Origin: Rhizobacter sp.
Lineage (GTDB): Bacteria; Pseudomonadota; Gammaproteobacteria; Burkholderiales; Burkholderiaceae_C
Reading direction: 5' to 3'
DNA: 64,000 nt
Assembly (NCBI GenBank): GCA_019635355.1
Contig: JAHBZQ010000001.1
Location: 1,922,001-1,986,000 of the forward strand
How positions within the stretch are numbered: position 1 is the first letter of the stretch; the number at the start of each line of letters is the position of its first letter. A program made the position numbers and the translations under genes. Positions 46,101-54,070 of the stretch are shown here, piece after piece. The notes beneath the pieces were generated by a model. The model searched no databases and was not told the origin of the DNA. It worked only from the letters and a program-made list of their open reading frames with translations.

Positions 46101-46142
46101 GTGGATCTCCCGTGTCGATACCCCTCATGCTGGACGTCACGG

Positions 46143-46159
46143 TTTAAAAAGTTGTTAAT
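46143..46159 (+). promoter_or_regulatory. PmrA/QseB-type direct-repeat box
   Basis: TTTAAA-N5-GTTAAT: two TTAA cores at 46144-46147 and 46155-46158 in the 11-bp phase used by PmrA/QseB/BasR regulators, 55 nt before the response regulator start. Suggests autoregulation. Confidence 0.55.
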
Positions 46160-46213
46160 GCCACCCCAGGCACACTGCGGTCTCGCTTCAACAAGCCTTC
46201 ATCTCTCTGCGCC

Positions 46214-46876
46214 ATGCAACTCCTCCTGGTCGAAGACGACGCCATGCTGGCCGAGGCCCTGGTCACGGGGCTCACCCGCGCCGGCTACAAGGTGGACCAC
46301 GCGCCCGACACGCCGGCCGCGCGCCTCGCGTTGTCCGACCACGCCTATTCCGCCGTGCTGCTCGACCTCAACCTGCCCGGCGGCTCCGGCCTCACCGTGC
46401 TGCGCGGCGTGCGCGAGCGCTACGACACCACGCCGGTGATCATCCTCACGGCGCGCGATCAATTGAGCGACCGCATCGCCGGCCTCGACGCCGGGGCCGA
46501 TGACTACCTCGTCAAACCCTTCCAGCCCGACGAACTCGCCGCCCGCCTGCGCGCCGTGCTGCGCCGCGCGCAAGGCCGCGTGGCACCGGTGCTCACCGCG
46601 CGCAACATCCGCCTCGACCCGGCCACCCGCAGCGTGACGCGCGACGACGAGCCGGTCTCGTTGAGCCTGCACGAATACCGCACCCTGCTCGCGATGATGG
46701 AGCGCCTTGGCCGCATCGTCACCCGCCAGCAGCTCGAAGAAGCCGTCTACGGCGGCGAGAGTTCGATCGAGAGCAACACCGTCGCCGTCTACGTGCACCA
46801 GCTGCGCAAGAAGCTCGGCGACGACCTCATCGTCACCGTGCACGGCCACGGCTACAAACTCAATTCCACGCCATGA
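46214..46876 (+). CDS. OmpR-family response regulator (QseB/PmrA-like)
   Basis: 220 aa, start MQLLLVEDDAMLAEALVTGL. Receiver domain with acidic pair EDD (7-9), phospho-Asp51 in VLLDLNLPGGSG and Lys101 in YLVKPF. Winged-helix DNA-binding domain at about 128-218 (LSLHEYRTLLAMMERLGRIV, NTVAVYVHQLRKKLGDDLIVTVHGHGYKL). Overlaps the kinase gene by ATGA. A direct-repeat box upstream matches the sites bound by this subfamily. The signal is unknown; relatives respond to metals, cationic peptides or host cues. Confidence 0.92.
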   Translation: MQLLLVEDDAMLAEALVTGLTRAGYKVDHAPDTPAARLALSDHAYSAVLLDLNLPGGSGLTVLRGVRERYDTTPVIILTARDQLSDRIAGLDAGADDYLVKPFQPDELAARLRAVLRRAQGRVAPVLTARNIRLDPATRSVTRDDEPVSLSLHEYRTLLAMMERLGRIVTRQQLEEAVYGGESSIESNTVAVYVHQLRKKLGDDLIVTVHGHGYKLNSTP

Positions 46877-48324
46877 AGATCTTCAAGACCAGCTCCATGC
46901 GCGTGCGCCTGCTGATCGGCCTGATGGTGGCGAGCCTGGGCTTCTGGGGCGCGTGGTTCGCGGTGCAGGCGATGCTGATGTCGAGCCAGCAAAACAACCG
47001 CTGGGACGCGTCGATGCAGGCCGTGGGCCAGCAGATCCTGATGTCGATGCCGGCACTGCACCCGGGCGGCTCCAGCGAACCGGCGTTCCAGCTGCCCTCG
47101 CAGGTGCACGTGCAGCCGCAGCTCTTGAGCTTCCAGGTGTGGACGCGCGACGGCCGCTCGGTGCTGCGCTCGTCCAATTCACCGCTCGAACCCTGGGCGC
47201 CGCTCAGCTTCGACCAGCCCGAAGCCTTCCACGGCGTGGAGGTGAAGGGCGTGGAGTGGCGCGTGTACACCATCAACGACGCGAGCGGCCGGCTGCAGGT
47301 GCAGGTGGGCAAGTCGCAGCCGCAGCTGCTGAGCCTCATCAAGTTGTGGCTCGGCTACAGCATCGGCACCATCCTCCTGCTGATGGCGCTGCTGGCCGGC
47401 GTGACGTGGACCATCATCTGCTGGTCGGTCGCCCCGGTGCAGGCTGCACGCGAAGCCATCGAAGCCCGCGACCCGCTCGACCTCAAGCCGCTCGAAGTCC
47501 ACGACCTGCCCAGCGAGGTGAAGCCGCTGGTCGAAGCCTTCAACGCGCAGCTGCTTCGGCTCGAAGCCGCGCTGCAAGGTGAGCGGCGCTTCCTGGCCGA
47601 CGCCGCGCACGAGCTGCGCACCCCGCTGGCCGCACTGATGGCGCAGGCGCAACTGGTGAAGTCGGCCACCACGCTGGAAGAGAGCCACGCCTCGCTCGCA
47701 CCGCTCATCAGCGGCATCGAGCGCACCGCGCGCCTCACCGAGCAGCTGCTCGACCTCGCCCGGCTCGATGCGATCGAGCACCCGGGTGGGCGCCCACCCG
47801 TGCCCTTGCACGAGATCGTCTCGCTGGTGGTGCGCGACTTCGACCTCACCGCGCAGGCCTCCAACCAGCGCCTGCAACTGCGCGCCGAACCCTGCCACGC
47901 GCACCTCGACGTCGACACCGTGGGCGTGCTGCTGCGCAACCTGATCGACAACGCCCTGCGCTACGCCGGCCCCGGCGCGCGTGTGGAGGTGAGCTGCCGA
48001 GAGCAGGAAATGCCCGACCGCCGCCGCATCGTGCTCAGCGTGCACGACGACGGCCCGGGGGTGCCCGAGGCCGAGCACCAGCGCATCTTCGACCGTTTCT
48101 ACCGCGTGCCCGGCACACCGGGGCGCGGCAGCGGCATCGGGCTCTCGCTGGTGGCGCGCATCGCGAGCCTGCACGATGCCGAGTGCGAGGTGGGCCCTGG
48201 CCTTGGCGGGCGCGGGTTCGGCATCACGCTGTACTTCCAGCTGGCGAGCTTCGGACCCGCCGCCTCGCAGCCCCCCTCGCGGCCCGCGGCACCGTCGCTC
48301 GACGTGTCGCAGGCCAGCACCTGA
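46873..48324 (+). CDS. Sensor histidine kinase (QseC/PmrB-like) partner of the upstream regulator
   Basis: 483 aa. Two transmembrane helices (about 10-33 and 158-185) flank a periplasmic sensor of about 120 residues, which includes VWTRDGRSVLRSSNSPLEPW as in QseC-type sensors. HAMP-like linker (about 185-235), HisKA with phospho-His in FLADAAHELRTPLAALMAQA, and HATPase with NLIDNALRYAGPGARV, HDDGPGVP and GSGIGLSLVARI. The start codon overlaps the regulator stop (ATGA), a standard coupled two-component operon. Confidence 0.92.
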   Translation: MKIFKTSSMRVRLLIGLMVASLGFWGAWFAVQAMLMSSQQNNRWDASMQAVGQQILMSMPALHPGGSSEPAFQLPSQVHVQPQLLSFQVWTRDGRSVLRSSNSPLEPWAPLSFDQPEAFHGVEVKGVEWRVYTINDASGRLQVQVGKSQPQLLSLIKLWLGYSIGTILLLMALLAGVTWTIICWSVAPVQAAREAIEARDPLDLKPLEVHDLPSEVKPLVEAFNAQLLRLEAALQGERRFLADAAHELRTPLAALMAQAQLVKSATTLEESHASLAPLISGIERTARLTEQLLDLARLDAIEHPGGRPPVPLHEIVSLVVRDFDLTAQASNQRLQLRAEPCHAHLDVDTVGVLLRNLIDNALRYAGPGARVEVSCREQEMPDRRRIVLSVHDDGPGVPEAEHQRIFDRFYRVPGTPGRGSGIGLSLVARIASLHDAECEVGPGLGGRGFGITLYFQLASFGPAASQPPSRPAAPSLDVSQAST

Positions 48325-48327
48325 GTC

Positions 48328-48636
48328 TCAGGGCTTGAACACCGGGCGCATGAAGCTGCGCTCGTAGCTCACGATGCAGCGGGTGTCGTTGGCGTACTGG
48401 AAGGCCACCTGGCAGTCGGGGTCCTTGAACGACTTCTTGCGGTACTGCTCGTACTCGGCGAGCGACGGGAAGGAGAACAGCGTCAGCGCGATGTTGTTGG
48501 CCCCTTCCGACGGCAGGAAGCAGCCGTGGTAGGTGCCGCCGAACTTCTGGATCAGCGGCATCCACAGCTTGCTGTAGTGCTCGAATTCCTTGAGCTTGTA
48601 CGGGTCGATGACGTAGCGCAGGTAGACGGTGATCAT
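48328..48636 (-). CDS. NIPSNAP family protein
   Basis: 102 aa from the ATG at 48636 (MITVYLRYVIDPYKLKEFEH), preceded by GGAGACACC. The dimeric alpha-beta barrel features of NIPSNAP are clear: KLWMPLIQKFGGTYHGCFLP, NIALTLFSFPSLAEYEQYRK and the C-terminal VSYERSFMRPV. Function is not established for bacterial members. The ATG overlaps the stop of the TetR gene, so they form one operon; it converges on the two-component pair with 3 bp between stops. Confidence 0.88.
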   Translation of the reverse strand: MITVYLRYVIDPYKLKEFEHYSKLWMPLIQKFGGTYHGCFLPSEGANNIALTLFSFPSLAEYEQYRKKSFKDPDCQVAFQYANDTRCIVSYERSFMRPVFKP

Positions 48637-49274
48637 GGCGGTGTCTCCGGGTTCAGCAGCGTGAGGTGGCACAGGCGCTCCATCTCGGCGGCCCAGCGGC
48701 GCATCTGCGCGTCGTCGAGCCGCACGAGCATCGCATAGCGCCGCCCGCCCCACACCGCCAGGTGCAGCGCCTGCACCGTCTCGGGCGAAGGCTGGTGCGG
48801 CAGGTCGGTGCAGGCGTCGAACACACGCTGCCACATCGCACACAGCTCCTCGTGTGCGCGCCGCTGGTGCTTGGGCTCGGCCACCTGCGGCTCGATGGCC
48901 AGCATGTCGGGGTGGAACCACGATGGCGGCTCGGCGCTCACGCCACAGGCCAGCTCCACCAGCACGTGCAGGCGCTCGCGCCAGCCAAGCCCGGCCGGCT
49001 GCACGGCTTGCGCGTCGACCGCGTGGATCAAGGCCTCGATGCAGTGGCGCACATAGCCCGAGTGCAGCGCGGCCTTGCTCGGGAAGTAGTCGTACAGCGT
49101 GCCCACCGCGATGCCCGCCTCCAGCGCCACCGCGCGGGTGGTGAGCCGGGCCCAGCCGTCGCGCTGCCAAATCCGAACAAAGGCGTCGAAGATGGCCTGC
49201 ACCGTGACCTTGGCGCGGGCCTGCGTCGGCCTTTTCAGGGGCTTGGCCTTGGGGGCTGCGGGGGCTGTGCTCAT
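48633..49274 (-). CDS. TetR-family transcriptional regulator
   Basis: 213 aa from the ATG at 49274 (MSTAPAAPKAKPLKRPTQAR). N-terminal HTH: KVTVQAIFDAFVRIWQRDGW, TTRAVALEAGIAVGTLYDYFPSKAALHSGYV, the standard TetR signature. The C-terminal ligand domain is all-helical. A very long open frame upstream of the ATG runs through oppositely oriented genes and is not real. Divergent from the DUF2855 gene with 81 bp between starts, a usual repressor-target layout; GGGTT/AACCC at 49281-49294 is a weak operator or hairpin candidate. Confidence 0.9.
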   Translation of the reverse strand: MSTAPAAPKAKPLKRPTQARAKVTVQAIFDAFVRIWQRDGWARLTTRAVALEAGIAVGTLYDYFPSKAALHSGYVRHCIEALIHAVDAQAVQPAGLGWRERLHVLVELACGVSAEPPSWFHPDMLAIEPQVAEPKHQRRAHEELCAMWQRVFDACTDLPHQPSPETVQALHLAVWGGRRYAMLVRLDDAQMRRWAAEMERLCHLTLLNPETPP

Positions 49275-49355
49275 GAGGGTGGGTTTCCGAACCCGCGCAG
49301 TGTCCGGCCCTCCTACAGTTTTGGCTATCCCATACGAGACGCCAGGAGACCCACC

Positions 49356-50462
49356 GTGACCCACACCCTCACCCAGCTGCAAAGCGACAAGAAGAACCTC
49401 GGCCGCACCCGCGTGGTCGAGAAGCCCATCCCTGCCCTCAAGCCCGGCGAAGCGCTGCTCAAGATCGACCGCTTGGCCGTGACCTCCAACAACATCACCT
49501 ACGCCGCCTTCGGCGAGGTGCCGCACCTGCGCTACTGGAGCTTCTACCCCACGGGTGACGACGCCTGGTTCCACATGCCCGCCTGGGGGTTCGCCGAGAT
49601 CGTCGAGACCACCGTCGAAGGCCTCGCCGTCGGCGAGCGCTTCTACGGCTTCTGGCCCATCGCGAGCCACGTGGTCATGCAGCCGGTGCGCGTGAGCGAA
49701 CGCGGCTTCTACGACGGCACGCCGCACCGCCTGGAGCTGACCTCGGCCTACAACCAGTACCAGCGCGTGACCACCGACGCCGCCTACCGCAAGGCCGACG
49801 AGAACTACCAGATGCTGACGCGCCCGCTCTTCATCACCTCGTTCATGCTGGCCGACTTCCTGGAAGACAACAGCTTCTTCGGCGCGAAGCAGATCGTCGT
49901 CTCCAGCGCATCGAGCAAGACGGCCTACGGCACCGTGTTCTGCTTCCAGGACCTGAAGAACCTGAGCCTCGTGGGCCTCACCTCCGGCGGCAACGTCGGC
50001 TTCGTCGAGGGCCTGGGCTGCTACCACCGCACGCTCGACTACAAGTCGCTGGAGACGCTCGACAAGACCCTGCCCACGCTCTACGTCGACTTCTCGGGCG
50101 ACAACGAGCTGCGCCGCCGCGTGCACGAGCACTTCGGGGCTTCGCTCACCTACAGCTGCTACGCCGGCTCGGCCCAGTCGCACGACCACCTGGGCAACGC
50201 GCCCGAGGTGCCGGGCCCGAAGCCGCAGCCCTACTTCGCGCCCTACCAGATCAAGAAGCGCAACGCCGACTGGGGCGCGGCCGAGGTCACGCGCAAGTTC
50301 AACGAAGCGCAGCTGGCGTTCATCCGCCGCGTGAGCGATGCGCAGAAGCCGTGGATGGGCGTGAAGGAACACAAGGGCTTCGGCGCCGGGCAAGACCTGG
50401 TCGACGCCCTCGTGGCCGGCCGCATCGACCCGAAGGACGGGCACGTGGTGGTGCTGGGCTGA
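49356..50462 (+). CDS. DUF2855 family protein (MDR-like)
   Basis: 368 aa from a GTG at 49356 (reads VTHTLTQLQSDKKNLGRTRV) with CAGGAG 9 nt upstream. Resembles quinone oxidoreductase/MDR proteins: N-terminal GroES-like part (KPGEALLKIDRLAVTSNNIT, GFAEIVETTVEGLAVGERFYGFWP) and a central Rossmann-like part (KQIVVSSASSKTAYGTVFCF, LVGLTSGGNVGFVEGLGCYH), but without a typical GxGxxG loop. Probably a target of the divergent TetR regulator. The substrate is unknown. Confidence 0.85.
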   Translation: MTHTLTQLQSDKKNLGRTRVVEKPIPALKPGEALLKIDRLAVTSNNITYAAFGEVPHLRYWSFYPTGDDAWFHMPAWGFAEIVETTVEGLAVGERFYGFWPIASHVVMQPVRVSERGFYDGTPHRLELTSAYNQYQRVTTDAAYRKADENYQMLTRPLFITSFMLADFLEDNSFFGAKQIVVSSASSKTAYGTVFCFQDLKNLSLVGLTSGGNVGFVEGLGCYHRTLDYKSLETLDKTLPTLYVDFSGDNELRRRVHEHFGASLTYSCYAGSAQSHDHLGNAPEVPGPKPQPYFAPYQIKKRNADWGAAEVTRKFNEAQLAFIRRVSDAQKPWMGVKEHKGFGAGQDLVDALVAGRIDPKDGHVVVLG

Positions 50463-50564
50463 GACCGCCGTGGCCGGCGCCGGGGTGTCGCCTCCACGAT
50501 TGCGAGGCACACCGCGGGCCGGCAGACTCCGGGCTCGGTTCAACCCACCCCACCGGAGTCCCCC

Positions 50565-51086
50565 ATGACCTTCTCGCTCCACGCCGCCACCGTGCAACCC
50601 ATGCTGCAGGTGCTCGGCTCCGTGACCCAGCTCGTGCACAAGGCCGAGGCCTGGTGCGCCGAGCACGGGGTGGCCGAGCGCGAGATCATCGCGGCGCGCC
50701 TCGCGCCCGACATGCTGCCCTTCACCTACCAGGTCAAATCGGCCGCCGAGCATTCGTGGGGCGCCCTCAACGCGGTGCGGGAAGGGTTCGCGACGCCCAG
50801 CCTCGAAGCCCCGCCCAAGACCTTCGCGGGCCTGCTTGAAAAGCTCGATGCTGCGCGCCTTGGCCTGGCTGCGCTCACGCCCGCCGAGGTCGACGGCCTC
50901 GTCGGCAAAGACGTGCGCTTCGAGTTCAAGGGCGTGCACCGCGAGTTCCTGGCCGAGGGCTACCTGATGTCCTACGCCCTGCCGAACTTCTACTTCCACG
51001 CGGTCACCGCCTACGACCTGCTGCGTGCCCGCGGCCTCGCCATCGGCAAGAAGGACTTTTTGGGCGAGCTGCGGGTCAAGGGCTGA
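50565..51086 (+). CDS. DUF1993 family protein
   Basis: 173 aa, ATG at 50565. Matches the DUF1993 pattern: SLHAATVQPMLQVLGSVTQL, ARLAPDMLPFTYQVKSAAEH, and GYLMSYALPNFYFHAVTAYDLLRARG, with the conserved NFYFH. Members are small helical proteins of DinB-like appearance without known reaction. 102 bp after the DUF2855 gene; may be co-transcribed. No signal peptide. Confidence 0.88.
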   Translation: MTFSLHAATVQPMLQVLGSVTQLVHKAEAWCAEHGVAEREIIAARLAPDMLPFTYQVKSAAEHSWGALNAVREGFATPSLEAPPKTFAGLLEKLDAARLGLAALTPAEVDGLVGKDVRFEFKGVHREFLAEGYLMSYALPNFYFHAVTAYDLLRARGLAIGKKDFLGELRVKG

Positions 51087-51103
51087 CTCGCGTCGCCACG
51101 AAC

Positions 51104-51130
51104 CCGTTCGCACTGAGCCCGTCGAAGTGC
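51104..51130. repeat. Single REP-type half-element
   Basis: CCGTTCGCACTGAGCCCGTC.. ending GAAGTGC; a diverged copy of the repeat at 31026 and 42677, with compensating changes (GCAC/GTGC) that keep the internal stem. Confidence 0.75.
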
Positions 51131-51164
51131 CGGCTTGGCACAGGCCTTGCGGAAGGCGGCTCCC

Positions 51165-52106
51165 ATGACCGACACGAAAAGCCCACCCTCTGCTGTGGAG
51201 CCCCGGCGCGTGCCCGGGCACGAGCGCTTCGCCTACAGCGGCATCCGCCAGCGCCCCGCCGGCCGCTGGCCGAACGGCAGCCGGCTGGCGGTGTACCTGG
51301 CGCTGAACATCGAGCACTTCGCCTTCGCCGACGGCCCGGGCGCCTGCATCGGCCTGCCCTTGCCGCACCCCGACGTGCTGAACCACAGCTGGCGCGACTA
51401 CGGCAACCGCATCGGCGCGTGGCGCTGCCTCGACCTGTTCGACAGCCTGGCGCTGCCGTCTGCGGCGCTCATCAACACCTCGCTGTACCAGCACGCGCCG
51501 GAGCTGGTCGCTGCCTGCGTGGCGCGCGGCGATGAGCTGGTGGCCCACGGGCACACCAACAGCGAGCGGCAAGGTGGCATGGCGCTGGAAGAAGAGTCTT
51601 CGCTCATCGCGTGTTGCCGTGACGAGATGCAGCAGAAGTCGGGCACCGCGCCGGCGGGCTGGCTCTCGCCGTGGATCTCGGAGAGCCTGCACACGCCCGA
51701 CCTGCTGGCCGCGCATGGCTACCGCTACACGCTCAATTGGTGCCACGACGACCAGCCCACCCGCCTGCGCACGGCGCACGGGCCGCTGTGGTCGATTCCG
51801 TACCCGCAGGAGCTGAACGACATCCCGATGATCGTGGGCCGCCAACTCGACGCGAAGGACTTCGCGCAGATGATCGTCGACAACTTCGATGAGATGCGCG
51901 AGCAGGCGACGACGCAACCGCTGGTGATGGGCATCGCACTCCACCCCTACCTCGTCGGCCAGCCCTACCGGCTGCGGCACCTGCGCAAAGCCCTGCAGCA
52001 CCTGGTGGCCGCGCGCGACGACGGCGACGTGTGGTTCACCACGCCGGGCGCGATCTGCCAAGCCGCCGACCAGATAAGCGACTTGTTCCCGAAAGCCATG
52101 CCATGA
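51165..52106 (+). CDS. Polysaccharide-deacetylase-fold hydrolase, PuuE/allantoinase-like
   Basis: 313 aa from the ATG at 51165; the extension to 51135 is non-typical. NodB-like catalytic fold: LAVYLALNIEHFAFADGPGA replaces the classical TFDD motif, then DELVAHGHTNSERQGGM with the HxxxS-type metal-binding histidines, APAGWLSPWISESLHTPDLL, and LNWCHDDQPTRLRTAHGPLW. This variant is the one seen in PuuE-like allantoinases and related C-N hydrolases rather than chitin deacetylases. The next gene overlaps it by ATGA, and the neighbourhood is rich in nitrogen-compound catabolism, supporting a C-N hydrolase role. The exact substrate is unknown. Confidence 0.82.
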   Translation: MTDTKSPPSAVEPRRVPGHERFAYSGIRQRPAGRWPNGSRLAVYLALNIEHFAFADGPGACIGLPLPHPDVLNHSWRDYGNRIGAWRCLDLFDSLALPSAALINTSLYQHAPELVAACVARGDELVAHGHTNSERQGGMALEEESSLIACCRDEMQQKSGTAPAGWLSPWISESLHTPDLLAAHGYRYTLNWCHDDQPTRLRTAHGPLWSIPYPQELNDIPMIVGRQLDAKDFAQMIVDNFDEMREQATTQPLVMGIALHPYLVGQPYRLRHLRKALQHLVAARDDGDVWFTTPGAICQAADQISDLFPKAMP

Positions 52107-52756
52107 CCACCGAAGTCGATTTCTCCGCCATCGGCGCCTACGAACGCTACAAGCTGATGGCCAGCCTGATCGTGCCGCGGCCCATCGCGCTCATCACCAC
52201 GCTCAGCGAAGACGGCGTCGTCAACGCCGCCCCGTTCAGCATGTTCAACATGCTGGGCGAGGAGCCTCCGATCGTGATGGTGAGCATCAACCGCCTGAAC
52301 GACGGCGAGCTGAAGGACACCGCCGCACATATTGCGCGCACCGGCGAATTCGTCGTTCACATCGCCGACGAGGCCATCGCCGCGCAGATGCATCACTGCG
52401 GCGAGCGCCACCCGCGCAACGTGAGCGAGTTGCAGCAGGTCGGCCTCACCACACAGCCCTCGCGCCGCGTGGCGCCGCCGCGCATCGCCGAGGCGCCGGT
52501 GGCCTTCGAGTGCAAGCTGTGGGAGACGCTGGAAACCGAGAGCCGGCAGATCTTCATCGGCCGCGTGCTGTGGCTGCACGCGCGTGAAGGGTTGATCGAC
52601 ACCGAGCGTTGGCGGGTGAAGCTGTCCGAGTACTTCCCGGTCGGCCGCTTCGGCGCGAGCTTCTACACCGGCACCCGCGAACGTTTTGCGCTCGACCAGC
52701 CAGCGCCCGAAGGCGGCGGCAACGCGCACGGCGCCGAGCCGATCGACGCCCTCTGA
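52103..52756 (+). CDS. Flavin reductase-like (FMN-binding split-barrel) protein
   Basis: 217 aa, ATG at 52103 overlapping the previous stop. Flavin_Reduct domain: SLIVPRPIALITTLSEDGVV, NAAPFSMFNMLGEEPPIVMV, KDTAAHIARTGEFVVHIADE, and IFIGRVLWLHAREGLID. Such proteins reduce or bind FMN and may supply reduced flavin to a monooxygenase, or act on their own; no flavin monooxygenase is encoded nearby. Coupled translation with the deacetylase-like gene suggests a shared pathway. Confidence 0.87.
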   Translation: MTTEVDFSAIGAYERYKLMASLIVPRPIALITTLSEDGVVNAAPFSMFNMLGEEPPIVMVSINRLNDGELKDTAAHIARTGEFVVHIADEAIAAQMHHCGERHPRNVSELQQVGLTTQPSRRVAPPRIAEAPVAFECKLWETLETESRQIFIGRVLWLHAREGLIDTERWRVKLSEYFPVGRFGASFYTGTRERFALDQPAPEGGGNAHGAEPIDAL

Positions 52757-52765
52757 CCGGCAGAC

Positions 52766-53866
52766 TCAGATCGACGGTGCGCCAGCCCCGGCCGCACCGA
52801 GGAAGCGAGACTCCCACCAGCTGAAGATCACGTCGCGCAGCACGTCGCCGTCGTGGCCGTCGCCGTAGATCGTGTGCAGGCCGGTCGCGTGCAGGCGGTC
52901 GCAGTCGTCGGCATCGAGTGCGATGTCCCAGGCCTGCGAGCGCAGCGGCACGTTGGTGAACATCGGCCGGTACGCCGGGTCGCGCTTGAGCTCGCGATCG
53001 GCCTTGATGAGCGGCTGGCGGAAGTCGGCCGGCGTGCGCTGCGTTTTGAGCTTCGGGATGTTCGGCACCCGCGCCAGGTCGGCCGGCGTGGCCTGGAAGA
53101 TCGACACCTTCAGCGGTTTCAGCGCAAAGTTGCTGGTGCGCATGATGTCGGCGCCGCACACGTTGGGCACGGCCAGCACGTCCATCAGCGCGAGCAGGTC
53201 CACATGGTCGCCGGGCTTCGAATCCTGGCGGTGGATGTGACCCCGGCCGCTGTGCACTTCGGTGCGCATGAAGAGGTTGAAGGAGTCGTGCACGTCATCC
53301 GGCGTCAGGCCGTATTCGCGTTGCGCCTCGGCCTGGATGTCGTGGCAGTTGGTGTGGGCGGCAAAGCCGTAGGCCGACTCGTACAGGTACGCGCTGCAGC
53401 GCGGGAACATCACGTCGTTGCAGCGCACCGTGTCGTCGAGGATCAGCATCATCGCGCGCTCGCGCGGTGGCGCCGACCACAGCAGGTCGCCCGGGCCCGG
53501 GTTGAGGCCGTGGACCGTGCGCGTGCGCCCGGTGTGCATGAACTCGCGGTAGTCGTGCAGGTTGAAGCAGTTGAAGTCGGCGCACTGGTTGCCCTCGACC
53601 TGCTCGATGCGGATCACCTGGCCCTTCAGCACTTCGAGCGCCTTGCCGGTGCCGGGCTCCAGCACCAGCTCCGACAGCAACTCGCGCGCACCCCTGGGCG
53701 CAACCCAGGGGGCCGGCGCGGGCTTGGGTGCTGCGGGCTGGCCGTGCTCGCGCAAGGCCCGTTTGGCCAGCGCCGTCAGGTCGGGCGCAGCGCCCTGGTC
53801 GATCGTGCGCAGCAGCAGCTCGAGCTGCTGCTGGTTCAGGGTCATCGTGACCGTGCGGGCCGTCAT
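52766..53866 (-). CDS. DUF1989 (urea carboxylase-associated) family protein
   Basis: 366 aa from the ATG at 53866 (MTARTVTMTLNQQQLELLLR), preceded by GAGATCC; the upstream open frame lies in the operator region. After an N-terminal helical extension (1-55), the DUF1989 core starts at about 70: VLKGQVIRIEQVEGNQCADF, MILDDTVRCNDVMFPRCSAYLYE, NCHDIQAEAQREYGL, DSFNLFMRTEVHSGRGHIHRQ and GDHVDLLALMDVLAVPNVCG. Cys/His residues in these segments fit a metal site. Family members are encoded beside urea carboxylase or allophanate genes and riboflavin/ureide pathways. Divergent from the GntR gene and probably repressed by it. It converges on the flavin reductase gene, 9 bp apart. Confidence 0.88.
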   Translation of the reverse strand: MTARTVTMTLNQQQLELLLRTIDQGAAPDLTALAKRALREHGQPAAPKPAPAPWVAPRGARELLSELVLEPGTGKALEVLKGQVIRIEQVEGNQCADFNCFNLHDYREFMHTGRTRTVHGLNPGPGDLLWSAPPRERAMMLILDDTVRCNDVMFPRCSAYLYESAYGFAAHTNCHDIQAEAQREYGLTPDDVHDSFNLFMRTEVHSGRGHIHRQDSKPGDHVDLLALMDVLAVPNVCGADIMRTSNFALKPLKVSIFQATPADLARVPNIPKLKTQRTPADFRQPLIKADRELKRDPAYRPMFTNVPLRSQAWDIALDADDCDRLHATGLHTIYGDGHDGDVLRDVIFSWWESRFLGAAGAGAPSI

Positions 53867-53892
53867 GAAGGATCTCTCGGGTGAAGCTTTGT

Positions 53893-53921
53893 GTATACGA
53901 TACGCAAGACATTTCGTATAC
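53893..53921. promoter_or_regulatory. Inverted operator pair before the DUF1989 gene
   Basis: GTATACGA (53893-53900) and TCGTATAC (53914-53921): perfect 8-bp inverted arms with a 13-nt spacer, 27-55 nt upstream of the DUF1989 start. The GTATAC core matches operators of FCD-type GntR regulators, and the regulator gene is adjacent. Confidence 0.7.
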
Positions 53922-54036
53922 GCAAGCGCTTCACACACCTGCTGCCGACTGGTGCAAAGATGCGCCAATCTGGGGTGGAGCGCTCTTGTTTGGTGAAGGC
54001 ACGAGTGGCACGATCGTTCTCCCGACAGGCGCCGGT

Positions 54037-54066
54037 ACGTATACTTCCATTAACCATCTCGTATAC
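54037..54066. promoter_or_regulatory. Direct operator pair before the gntR-type gene
   Basis: ACGTATAC (54037-54044) and TCGTATAC (54059-54066), 22 bp apart start to start, the second ending 4 nt before the regulator ATG at 54071. TATACT at 54040-54045 may be the -10, so binding would block its own transcription and translation start. Confidence 0.7.
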
Positions 54067-54070
54067 AGAT

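Noticed and set aside
49275..52061. Huge upstream extension of the TetR reading frame (total 1142 aa)
   Set aside because: Runs antisense through DUF2855, DUF1993 and the deacetylase gene; the TetR domain starts at the ATG at 49274.
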